From the NCBI GenBank assembly GCA_021159825.1, contig JAGHDR010000044.1, positions 1 to 6,733 on the forward strand: 6,733 nt of DNA. Reading direction: 5' to 3'. Positions 1-5,520 of the stretch are shown one piece after another. Position numbers and translations under genes: made by a program. The notes under the pieces are model-generated. The model was given only the letters and a program-made list of their open reading frames with translations, ran no database searches and was not told the DNA's origin. This DNA comes from Deltaproteobacteria bacterium. Lineage in GTDB: Bacteria; Desulfobacterota; DSM-4660; Desulfatiglandales; Desulfatiglandaceae. Numbering within the stretch: position 1 is the stretch's first letter; every line of letters starts with the position of its first letter.

Positions 1-529
1 CAATTCTGCCGGTAAAAATCAATTCCTTGGCGCGCATCATTCCCACCAGTTGGGGCAGGTGATAGGTGGCCCCGCCGCCCACGCAGGTGGCCAACCCGGT
101 CTCCGGGAAAGCGATGGTGGCTGTATCCGCCATGAACATAAAGTCCCCGTTCAGGGCCATTTCCGCTCCCGCTCCTCTGGCCGGGCCATTGACGGCCACA
201 ATGACCGGTTTGGGAAATTCGTAGATCTTTCGGGTGGTCTCATGGGCCAGCAGGATATATTCCCGTTTTTGCCACAGGGTTCGATCCCCGACCGCGTGTT
301 TCTTCAAATCCGCCCCCGCGCAGAAGGCCTGTTTCGCACCCTTCGACCCCTTGCGTACTGTGCCGGTCAGAACGAGCACCCTGACATGGGCATCATTTTG
401 CGCCTCTGCCGGAACCGCCTGTATATCCAGGTACATCTGCTCAATCACCGCATTCATACGCTCCGGACGATTCAACTTGAGGACCCCGATATCCCCGCTT
501 TTTTCATACAACACCGTTTCAAAAGCCAT
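1..529 (-). CDS. Enoyl-CoA hydratase/isomerase (crotonase) family protein, 3' end outside window
   Basis: The visible 176 residues are the N-terminal two-thirds of a crotonase-fold enzyme, a family that typically hydrates or isomerises enoyl-CoA thioesters in the cytoplasm. The family landmarks occur in order: LNRPERMNA at 19-27, the oxyanion-hole segment FCAGADLK at 69-76, PKPVIVAVNGPARGAGAEMAL at 106-126 and FPETGL at 141-146. E123 and E143 align with the two catalytic glutamates of classical hydratases (rat Glu144 and Glu164), so hydration is plausible, although many crotonases have other reactions. A charged insert, GTVRKGSKGAKQ (56-67), sits between the core strand and the oxyanion loop. 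The ATG at 527-529 is preceded by GGAG at 9-nt spacing, and a good promoter lies at 589-616. The gene is divergent from the response regulator. The family is secure; the exact substrate is not. Confidence 0.93.
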   Translation of the reverse strand, partial: MAFETVLYEKSGDIGVLKLNRPERMNAVIEQMYLDIQAVPAEAQNDAHVRVLVLTGTVRKGSKGAKQAFCAGADLKKHAVGDRTLWQKREYILLAHETTRKIYEFPKPVIVAVNGPARGAGAEMALNGDFMFMADTATIAFPETGLATCVGGGATYHLPQLVGMMRAKELIFTGRI

Positions 530-588
530 TGCACATTTCTCCACTTTTCAACATGAACCTCAAATTTTCCTTGCCAAGACCTGTTTCC

Positions 589-616
589 ATTATAGGGTAC
601 CTAAGATATGAGTAAA
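589..616 (-). promoter_or_regulatory. Putative sigma70 promoter for the crotonase gene
   Basis: Read on the minus strand, TTTACT (611-616) and a perfect TATAAT (589-594) are separated by 16 nt. Initiation would leave a leader of roughly 50 nt before the crotonase ATG at 529. This rests on consensus matching only. Confidence 0.5.
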
Positions 617-729
617 CAAAAAAGGGAGACACTTCTCATGCCCGTTCAATTTCAGGTGACCATTTTTTGATCTTTCGAACGGGAAATCCGTAATTGTGTG
701 CAAGTTGGACAGCTGGGCATATTTTTGTC

Positions 730-757
730 TTGATAAAACTTCAGCTTTTATTATAAA
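730..757 (+). promoter_or_regulatory. Putative sigma70 promoter for the response regulator / Sm-like gene pair
   Basis: TTGATA (730-735) and TATAAA (752-757) are separated by 16 nt, each 5/6 to consensus. The site is about 85 nt upstream of the response regulator ATG, leaving a leader of roughly 75-80 nt. No other convincing promoter is seen before the downstream gene at 1382, so it may drive both. Confidence 0.5.
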
Positions 758-827
758 GTTCGCAAAGTAGTTATTGGTTTTACTGTTAATGCCGTAATCA
801 TAAGCATTTCAAGAATGGGGAATTAAA

Positions 828-832
828 GGAGG
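828..832 (+). promoter_or_regulatory. Ribosome binding site for the response regulator
   Basis: GGAGG within AAAGGAGG lies 11 nt before ATG 844. The spacing is slightly long but the core is strong, and no better in-frame start is closer, so it supports 844 as the start. Confidence 0.65.
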
Positions 833-843
833 ACAATATTATC

Positions 844-1311
844 ATGGCTCAGAAAAGCGCTACGGACAAAGTGATCCTGGTGGTAGACGACGAGCCCGAT
901 GTTCTGGCAACTGTAGAGGAAAAGCTGGACATGTGCCTTATCCACAAGGCAGCGGACTATGATATCGCACTCCAATACCTTCTTAGCTATACATATGACA
1001 TCGTTATTCTTGATATTATGGGGGTAAACGGGTTTGCGCTTCTCAAGACAGCCGTATCCAGAGGATTTCCCACCGTCATGCTGACGGCTCACGCGCTTTC
1101 TCCGGATTCTTTGAAAAAATCCATCAAATTGGGAGCGGTTTCATTCCTGCCCAAAGAAAAAATTGCTGAACTCAGCACATTCCTCGAAGATGTGGTTCTG
1201 GGAGAAGGTAAACCGGTATGGGAAAAACTTTTCAGCAGACTGTGGACATTACTTCAGCAAGCGTTTTGGACCGGACTGGAAAGAAAAGGATCGGTTTTTC
1301 AAGGAATTTAA
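844..1311 (+). CDS. Single-domain response regulator (receiver), C-terminus apparently frameshifted
   Basis: The 155-residue product is a CheY-like receiver: a strand ending in the acidic pocket VVDDE (13-17, with D15/D16), phospho-acceptor D57 in VILDIMG (54-60), T81 in VMLTAH (78-83) and K104 in FLPKEK (101-106). All residues needed for phosphotransfer from a histidine kinase are present, and there is no DNA-binding output domain. After R132-L133 the sequence turns Trp/Gln-rich with no family character. Dropping one base around 1241-1245 (for example T1243) opens a frame through 1342 that begins GHYFSKRFGPDWKEKDRFF and runs as a highly charged helix to a TAG at 1340-1342. That would give about 165 residues and looks like the original tail. 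The partner kinase is not in the window. Its nearest co-directional neighbour is the Sm-like gene at 1382, suggesting shared transcription. The receiver call is firm; the frameshift is inferred from sequence character. Confidence 0.9.
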   Translation: MAQKSATDKVILVVDDEPDVLATVEEKLDMCLIHKAADYDIALQYLLSYTYDIVILDIMGVNGFALLKTAVSRGFPTVMLTAHALSPDSLKKSIKLGAVSFLPKEKIAELSTFLEDVVLGEGKPVWEKLFSRLWTLLQQAFWTGLERKGSVFQGI

Positions 1312-1381
1312 AGAGAACCTAAAGAAAGATATGGGAGATTAGCATCCAGCGTCTTTTCTTCGAAACCCGTTTTTCCCGGAT

Positions 1382-1990
1382 ATGGCGGAACGAGCGCTTT
1401 GCAAAACTGATATGGGATTTATTTCAGGACTTCAGGAATATTTGGATCGGAACTACGCTACTTCGGTTTTTGATGAGGCCTGTGAATCCAAACAGCCATG
1501 GGAATTTCACCTTCATGGTCATCGCATTATCCGCGCAGAGATCATCAAGAATCTGGTCTACGATCTTAAAATCAAAAGCCATGACACCGAAGAATCGGTT
1601 TTGTCCAAAACAGATGTAAAGATGCTTTATCCACTGGATATTTCCGAAAAAATTCGGCCGCTTATAAAAAAAGACCCAAAGGTATCAAAACTGTCTCTGG
1701 AACCGATTATTGCGCCGGGTCTGAGGCACCACATCAAAAACAAATCTCTTTTTCCCCTGATGAAAGAAAGGCGGGTGGTTTTCTTCACGCTGCTTGAGGG
1801 GGAAATTGTCAAGGGGCTCATAACCGGATTCAGCCGGTACGAAATCAAGTGCAGCCTCAAAGGAGGCCTGCCGGTTTCTATCCTGAGGCACGCTGTTTAT
1901 GATCTTCGCGACAAAAAAGGCCGTAGTTTCTTAAAATCTTCACAGGAAGCACGCAGGGATTGGAAAAAAAGCAGTCTTTATGTGCCATAA
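1382..1990 (+). CDS. Uncharacterised protein with two tandem Hfq/Sm-like domains (putative RNA-binding)
   Basis: I do not recognise this 202-residue basic protein by name, but two segments read like the Hfq Sm fold. Segment A (about 39-84) runs PWEFHLHGHRIIRAEII through YDLKIK to SVLSKTDVKMLYP. It parallels Hfq's strand-glycine-strand pattern, Sm1 end and YKHAISTVVP Sm2 motif. Segment B (about 131-176) runs RVVFFTLLEGEIVKGLITGF, then SRYEIK and ILRHAVYDL, a closer match that keeps R169-H170 where Hfq has K56-H57. Each is preceded by a short helix-like stretch, as in Hfq. A basic linker (85-125) joins them and a Lys/Arg-rich tail follows (177-198). Two Sm copies in one chain would suit a pseudo-hexamer made of three chains; that is inference. 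ATG 1382 lacks a clear Shine-Dalgarno sequence, and M11 (1412) is an alternative start. The gene lies 39-70 nt after the response regulator's original stop, on the same strand, and converges on the AMIN gene. Confidence 0.72.
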   Translation: MAERALCKTDMGFISGLQEYLDRNYATSVFDEACESKQPWEFHLHGHRIIRAEIIKNLVYDLKIKSHDTEESVLSKTDVKMLYPLDISEKIRPLIKKDPKVSKLSLEPIIAPGLRHHIKNKSLFPLMKERRVVFFTLLEGEIVKGLITGFSRYEIKCSLKGGLPVSILRHAVYDLRDKKGRSFLKSSQEARRDWKKSSLYVP

Positions 1991-2048
1991 TTTCCATTGT
2001 GGCCTTTTTCCCAAAAAACATCCATTTCACTCACGAATTGACAATACC

Positions 2049-3029
2049 TCATTTGGCCGAGTTAACCATCAGCGCATAGTAATTCTCTTTTTCAAAGAAG
2101 AATTGTTCGACGGCATAATTCTGACCGGCATTAAGGTCAAGCACCACGCGTATTTTTGGTTTGGATCCCTTGTGAACCCCAACCCTTACCCGCCTTACGA
2201 TACCTGTTTTCACAGGGAAGTTTTTCCTGACGCCCGGCGCCAGCCGGACTGAAAAAAAATCGCACACAATCCGAGGCACCTCCCCTTCAATAACCATAAT
2301 TTCGGGCGGGTAGTAACCATTGAGTTCAAAGATGATTTGCGCGTGATCGGGGTCTGTAACCACTGTACGAATCCCTTGGATCACTCCTTTTTTCCCGCTT
2401 CTGGGACTTGCAGACTTAGCTTTTAAAAGAGGCGGCGCAGTCGTCTTTCCGGAAGACGCTAATACTTCGGTGGGTGAAGCGGGTGTCGGTTTTCCATCCC
2501 TGGGATTTAATTGTTTATGGGTGAGTTTGGAATTTTCAGCAAGCAACGGTTGTTTTGCGGAAGGAAGAGATGAAGGCGCTTCGGGGGTTTTTTGGGCTTC
2601 CGGCGAAGCGGCCGGTTCCTGCTTATTCAAGTCTTGAGTCAAAATTCCTTTGCCGGGGGGAGCTTCGGGAAGCACATCCTGTATTTGGGAAGGATTGGCG
2701 TTTAAGGGATCTTGGACCTGTTGGTCCGGTTTTTCCGGTAGCTTTTTTTCCAACATAACGCCGGGGTTCTGATCAGGCTTTTCAATTTCCACCGGCGCCT
2801 TACTTGAAACGGCGTATGCTTTGATGGGTGCTCGAATTTCTGCTTCAGATTTAACCGGAACCGCTGGCGGTTTCCAGTCTGTCGTCTCGTTCTCTGAGAG
2901 TAAAAAAACGATCCCCAAAAAAACGACCACAAAACAAATTGCCGCAATCAACCATATCGATGCAGAACCACGGCGGTTATGAAAAAAGTCCGTGACGTTG
3001 TTCGATGAAAAAAGACGGCCCGTCATCAT
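2049..3029 (-). CDS. Membrane-anchored proline-rich protein with C-terminal AMIN domain
   Basis: The product (326 residues from the chosen start) has a short cytoplasmic N-terminus with basic residues R19-R20, one transmembrane helix at about 25-44 (IWLIAAICFVVVFLGIVFLL), and a long low-complexity periplasmic linker (about 55-212) rich in Pro, Ala, Lys, Glu and Gln. A compact beta-rich C-terminal domain follows (about 216-324), with AQIIFELNG, PRIVCDFFS, VRRVRVGVH and KIRVVLDL. This pattern matches AMIN domains, known from AmiC-type amidases and PilQ, which target proteins to the cell envelope and peptidoglycan. No catalytic domain is attached, so a structural or targeting role is likely. The ATG at 3027-3029 is preferred over an upstream in-frame TTG (3056) because GGGAGG sits 9 nt before it. 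The gene is 151 nt downstream of the nitroreductase on the same strand, and no obvious promoter was found between them. Confidence 0.83.
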   Translation of the reverse strand: MMTGRLFSSNNVTDFFHNRRGSASIWLIAAICFVVVFLGIVFLLSENETTDWKPPAVPVKSEAEIRAPIKAYAVSSKAPVEIEKPDQNPGVMLEKKLPEKPDQQVQDPLNANPSQIQDVLPEAPPGKGILTQDLNKQEPAASPEAQKTPEAPSSLPSAKQPLLAENSKLTHKQLNPRDGKPTPASPTEVLASSGKTTAPPLLKAKSASPRSGKKGVIQGIRTVVTDPDHAQIIFELNGYYPPEIMVIEGEVPRIVCDFFSVRLAPGVRKNFPVKTGIVRRVRVGVHKGSKPKIRVVLDLNAGQNYAVEQFFFEKENYYALMVNSAK

Positions 3030-3180
3030 AGTGATCTGCCTCCCACCATCAGACAATAAATTAGAAACCCCATCGGGAATGTTCCGATGCGCTAAAAAAG
3101 TGACCTCTCAAGGCAATTTCACGTTACTCTCTCTTGACGTGCTCGCGGTTTTTCCGCTGAACCTTGAAACTTCCAGCTAT
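3030..3180. other. Spacer between nitroreductase and AMIN genes with small inverted repeats
   Basis: The 151-nt gap contains a perfect 6-bp inverted repeat, CATCGG (3071-3076) and CCGATG (3084-3089), around a 7-nt loop. It also holds a 4-bp stem GCGG/CCGC (3145-3157) with a five-base loop. Neither is followed by a T-run on either strand, so neither is a convincing terminator. The 3071-3089 repeat would lie in the leader of the AMIN mRNA and could be an operator or a small hairpin. Confidence 0.35.
3039..3044 (-). promoter_or_regulatory. Ribosome binding site that sets the AMIN protein start
   Basis: GGGAGG on the minus strand lies 9 nt upstream of ATG 3029 (12 nt from the adjacent ATG 3026). 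It falls inside the longer frame that would begin at TTG 3056, which argues against that upstream start. Confidence 0.65.
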
Positions 3181-3726
3181 TCATTGAAATTTGTCGTAGT
3201 GCGTAAAATCGCTGATATCCCGCCGTTTGGGCGCTTTTGAATCATAGGCCGGATAGCCTACCGGAATCAAACTCACCAGTTCATACCCTTCGGGAACCCC
3301 CAGGATCTTACCTGCTTTCCCATGGTCAAAAAGCCCGGTAATGACCGTCCCTAACCCCAGGTCATGGGCCGTCAGGCACAGGTTCTGGGCCGCAAGCCCA
3401 AGGTCAAACATGAACCAGTCTCCGAGCTTGGTGGTCACCTGACCTTTGTAATAACCGGCGCTTTCGAGTTTACCACACAGTACCAGTATCACGGGCGCTT
3501 CGGTGAAATGTTTTCGGACGGGGTTGGTCTTGGGCAAAACTTCCGCAAGGGCTTCTTTAAGTCCTTGGTCTTTCACCACGATCACCTCCCAGCACTGGGT
3601 ATTGGCCCAGGACGGCGCCCACTGTACGGATTCCAGAATCTGGTTAAGCAGATCCTCCGGAACTTCCTTGTCTTCATATTTCCGAATGCTTCGCCTTCCC
3701 TTGATAATATCCATTAGAACTGTCAT
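3181..3726 (-). CDS. Nitroreductase family FMN-dependent oxidoreductase
   Basis: The 181-residue product is a short single-domain member of the nitroreductase fold, which binds FMN and reduces nitro, quinone or related substrates with NAD(P)H, usually as a cytoplasmic dimer. Diagnostic segments are the FMN-phosphate motif GRRSIRKYED (10-19), WAPSWANTQCW (36-46) with N42 and Q44, the dimer helix DLGLAAQNLCLTAHDLGLGTV (108-128), and the C-terminal VGYPAYDSKAPKRRDISDF (156-174). The length is typical of small members. The ATG at 3724-3726 is chosen because AAGGAGGAG precedes it with 7-nt spacing; the frame stays open to 3942, but the upstream part has no family similarity. It is transcribed away from the exported-protein gene at 4084 and toward the AMIN gene. 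The true substrate is unknown. Confidence 0.95.
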   Translation of the reverse strand: MTVLMDIIKGRRSIRKYEDKEVPEDLLNQILESVQWAPSWANTQCWEVIVVKDQGLKEALAEVLPKTNPVRKHFTEAPVILVLCGKLESAGYYKGQVTTKLGDWFMFDLGLAAQNLCLTAHDLGLGTVITGLFDHGKAGKILGVPEGYELVSLIPVGYPAYDSKAPKRRDISDFTHYDKFQ

Positions 3727-3731
3727 CCGGT

Positions 3732-3740
3732 CTCCTCCTT
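3732..3740 (-). promoter_or_regulatory. Strong ribosome binding site of the nitroreductase gene
   Basis: AAGGAGGAG on the minus strand, with its GGAGG core (3734-3738) 7 nt from ATG 3726. It decides the start against the 72-residue upstream open extension. Confidence 0.8.
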
Positions 3741-3796
3741 GATGTTGGGTGTTGCACCTGTAACGCTTCATATCATCCATTAACTTTGCCCCATAA

Positions 3797-3823
3797 AATA
3801 TAGGAGTTGCGGAAAAGGTGCAA
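3797..3823 (-). promoter_or_regulatory. Putative promoter of the nitroreductase gene
   Basis: On the minus strand TTGCAC (3818-3823) is followed after 15 nt by TATATT (3797-3802). Shifting the -10 to TATTTT gives a 17-nt spacer. The leader would be about 65 nt. The call rests on consensus only, and the spacing of the better -10 is short. Confidence 0.35.
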
Positions 3824-3940
3824 GGGAAATAGACTGTTGATGGCGCTCGAAGTTTTTCGTACACAGGGATGCCCCCATGTTTATTCCTGTGATGGGTTTT
3901 GCCGACACAAGAATAATCATCAGCAAAAGAGGAAAAAATC

Positions 3941-4062
3941 ATGGGCTATGCCATCAGGAGCATTCTTCATAATAAAGCCAAAACATTGGAACCCTCATAA
4001 AGACGGGGCTTAAAGATATGGATGCAGCGATCCTGGACCTCATGCTTAACAAATGTACCTGA
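3941..4062 (+). pseudogene. Possible decayed small ORF upstream of the exported protein
   Basis: AGAGGA (3928-3933) precedes an ATG at 3941 with 7-nt spacing. The frame reads MGYAIRSILHNKAKTLEPS and stops at 3998-4000. The +1 relative frame then continues without stop as TLIKTGLKDMDAAILDLML and a few more residues to TGA 4060-4062, 21 nt before the next gene's ATG. Adding one base near 3988-3994 would join them into one amphipathic, helix-like peptide of about 41 residues. I recognise no family. It could be a chance alignment of two short frames or a leader peptide; the ribosome site and coherent composition are the only support. Confidence 0.25.
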
Positions 4063-4083
4063 ATCCAAGGAGAGACCTTTGAA

Positions 4084-4800
4084 ATGAATCAACACAGACA
4101 CTTGATGCTTTTGACCCTGTGGCTCATCGCCATCCTGGTCTGCCTGAATCTCGGTTGCAGCAACGAAGATTCCAAAACGGTGCCGCAACCGAAAATTATA
4201 CGGGGATTCGCCTTCTTTGATTTGGGCGCCAATTCGCACTATTCGAGTGCCGTGCGCCGGAAACTGGGAGAAAAGCTCGGTTCCGATGCCATCAGCCGAC
4301 AGAACGTCATTGATCTGACCCTTTATTCAAATGCGTTTTTCAAAAAACATTTTCCACAGCTTTTCAATCTGAACCGTCAGCTGAACCTACCCGAAGGTCA
4401 GCGCATCGAGCACAATACCACCAAGCTTATGTACCGCTATGCGCGTTTGAAAGAAACGCCCTTCATGGATATCATGCTTTATTTTTCAAATGATACGGGA
4501 AAACCCCTCTTTTTCAAGATATCCGCCGGCCCCGGCGCTGCAGCGATTGTTGAAGCCATCAAAGAAAAATATGGCCCGCCGGAACAGTTCGAATGGGATA
4601 ATAAAGATGGTCGCACCCTTTTCTGGAAAGACGGCAAGGACTCCTTTATTGTATCATTGACCCAAGACAGGCTGGGCAACCCGGTGTATCTTTTCTGCAT
4701 CTATTATGTAAACAATCTGGAGGAAATGCTGGCAATGGAAAAAGCCGGGAAACTGACTGAACAAGAAAAGGTACGCGAAGCCGGGGAATCCGCCTTTTAG
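4084..4800 (+). CDS. Exported protein, probable lipoprotein, unknown function
   Basis: The 238-residue product starts with a signal sequence: basic-polar MNQHRH, hydrophobic LMLLTLWLIAILVCL (7-21), then NLGC with C25 as the likely lipidated cysteine. The lipobox is imperfect (N at -3, L at -2, G at -1), so lipidation is probable but not certain. The mature part has a polar linker (26-39) and a globular domain whose C-terminal half contains GPGAAAIVEAIKEKYGPP (149-166). That half continues with WDNKDGRTLFWKDGKDSFIV (171-190) and RLGNPVYLFCIYYVN (196-210), a helix-then-beta-meander pattern with GRTLFW and YGPP likely to be turns. I do not recognise a named family. ATG 4084 follows AAGGAG at 11-nt spacing. 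The wrecked threonine ammonia-lyase starts 46 nt downstream on the same strand and was probably once co-transcribed. Confidence 0.82.
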   Translation: MNQHRHLMLLTLWLIAILVCLNLGCSNEDSKTVPQPKIIRGFAFFDLGANSHYSSAVRRKLGEKLGSDAISRQNVIDLTLYSNAFFKKHFPQLFNLNRQLNLPEGQRIEHNTTKLMYRYARLKETPFMDIMLYFSNDTGKPLFFKISAGPGAAAIVEAIKEKYGPPEQFEWDNKDGRTLFWKDGKDSFIVSLTQDRLGNPVYLFCIYYVNNLEEMLAMEKAGKLTEQEKVREAGESAF

Positions 4801-4846
4801 GTTTTCGGCGATATCGTGACCATTTTAGAAAGGGGATTTCGATAAT

Positions 4847-5485
4847 ATGGCCCTTACCCCGGAAGATATCCGCAATGCAGCAAAGGCCATTCACGGCAGA
4901 ATTGTAAAAACCCTTTGCGCCCCTTCTAAGATCCTTTCCGAGATTACCGGTGCGTCCCTGATTTTGAAATTTGAGAATCTCCAGTTCACGGGCTCCTTCA
5001 AGGAACGCGGCGCGCTGAACAAGCTGTTTTCCCTGTCCCCTGACAGTCGTAAAGCAGGGGTTATTGCCATGTCCGCGGGAAACCATGCGCAGCACCTGAG
5101 CACCTGGGGATCCCGGCGGTCATCATCATGCCCCGGTATACCCCCAACCTCAAAGTGGAACATACCCGGGCTTTTAATGCGGAGGTAATCCTCAAAGGAG
5201 AAGATTTCCATCATCCAGCGGGGACTCGTAAAAACAGGTCGTCTTGTCCGGCTGCGGGTGGAACTGAGGGACTTTCCCGGGGCCTTATCGGACGTGACCC
5301 GCCGCATCGCTGATGCTGAAGCCAATATTATGGAGGTTCATCACCAGAGAGCGTTTACGAATCTGCCCCTTCAGTCCGCCGAAGTGGGATTCGTGATACA
5401 AACCAGAGGACTTTCTCACCTTAACGCCATTCTGAAAAAGCTCAGATCTTCCGGATATCATATTGAAGCTGGAGAATCGTATTAA
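4847..5485 (+). pseudogene. ilvA: Degraded threonine ammonia-lyase (IlvA type with C-terminal ACT domain)
   Basis: Three pieces of one PLP enzyme are present. Piece 1 (4847-5098) has the N-terminus with the PLP-lysine motif FTGSFKERGA (K52) and SAGNHAQ (76-82). Piece 2, in another frame (5107-5208), reads GIPAVIIMPRYTPNLKVEH and on to AEVILKGEDF. Piece 3, back in the first frame (about 5210-5485), is the regulatory ACT end: IIQRGLVKTGRLVRLRV, then LRDFPGALSDVTRRIADAE, ending at TAA 5483-5485. An exact 8-bp tandem duplication (5091-5106) separates pieces 1 and 2. About seven residues after NHAQ are missing compared with the TdcB/IlvA pattern. The junction at about 5206-5212 lacks the rest of the catalytic domain, including the glycine loop, roughly 190 residues. 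The original frame hits TAA at 5186-5188. The intact family is about 400 residues and deaminates threonine to 2-oxobutanoate for isoleucine synthesis or threonine catabolism; this copy cannot do so. Confidence 0.93.
5091..5106 (+). repeat. 8-bp tandem duplication causing the frameshift in the lyase remnant
   Basis: AGCACCTG occurs twice in immediate succession (5091-5098 and 5099-5106). Removing one copy restores the frame so that NHAQHL continues into GIPAVIIMP, as expected for the family. This is a replication-slippage type lesion. Confidence 0.9.
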
Positions 5486-5520
5486 GGGAACTTCGAGCGC
5501 TTGCTATTCCTTACAGTGCC

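Larger units (their letters stand above)
530..843. other. Divergent intergenic region between crotonase and response regulator
   Basis: This 314-nt stretch separates two divergently transcribed genes and contains one candidate promoter in each direction (589-616 minus, 730-757 plus). It is AT-rich toward the response regulator side. A 7-bp inverted repeat, CCCGTTC (641-647) and GAACGGG (677-683), has a 29-nt loop and could be a weak operator or chance. No gene or RNA was recognised; the short frames near 608-670 encode at most 20 residues without family features. Confidence 0.6.
3727..4083. other. Divergent intergenic region between nitroreductase and exported protein
   Basis: This 357-nt region holds the nitroreductase leader and its candidate promoter on the left. 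In the middle is a 6-bp inverted repeat, CACAGG (3862-3867) and CCTGTG (3886-3891), with an 18-nt loop. On the right is a possible broken mini-gene (3941-4062). No clear sigma70 promoter for the rightward gene was found, and no RNA gene was recognised. Confidence 0.5.

Noticed and set aside
50..556. Long plus-strand open frame (168 codons) at the left edge
   Set aside because: It is the antisense shadow of the crotonase, which has the family motifs and catalytic glutamates; the plus-strand product resembles nothing.
608..670. Tiny plus-strand frame of 20 codons, with an internal ATG preceded by GGGAG
   Set aside because: It has no family features and overlaps the candidate crotonase promoter; composition does not suggest a real peptide.
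641..683. CCCGTTC/GAACGGG inverted repeat as an operator or terminator
   Set aside because: The loop is 29 nt and there is no T-run; a 7-bp match at this distance can easily arise by chance.
1343..1480. A third frame after the response regulator reading RLFFETRFSRIWRNERFAKL, which looks protein-like
   Set aside because: It has no start codon or ribosome site and overlaps the Sm-like gene's frame, which continues coherently from M11 onward; taken as coincidence.
3145..3157. GCGG-TTTTT-CCGC hairpin as the terminator of the nitroreductase gene
   Set aside because: The stem is only 4 bp and no T-run follows on the minus strand.
3727..3942. 72-codon N-terminal extension of the nitroreductase
   Set aside because: The strong AAGGAGGAG site directly before ATG 3726 and the family's usual N-terminus argue for the short form; the extension has no similarity and covers the candidate promoter.
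5128..5313. Independent small gene starting MPRYTPN
   Set aside because: Its first part is the frameshifted middle of the threonine ammonia-lyase, and after the deletion junction it reads out of frame through the ACT region.
4646..5325. Minus-strand open frames opposite the exported protein and lyase remnant
   Set aside because: They are antisense to recognisable coding sequence and lack ribosome sites or family motifs.
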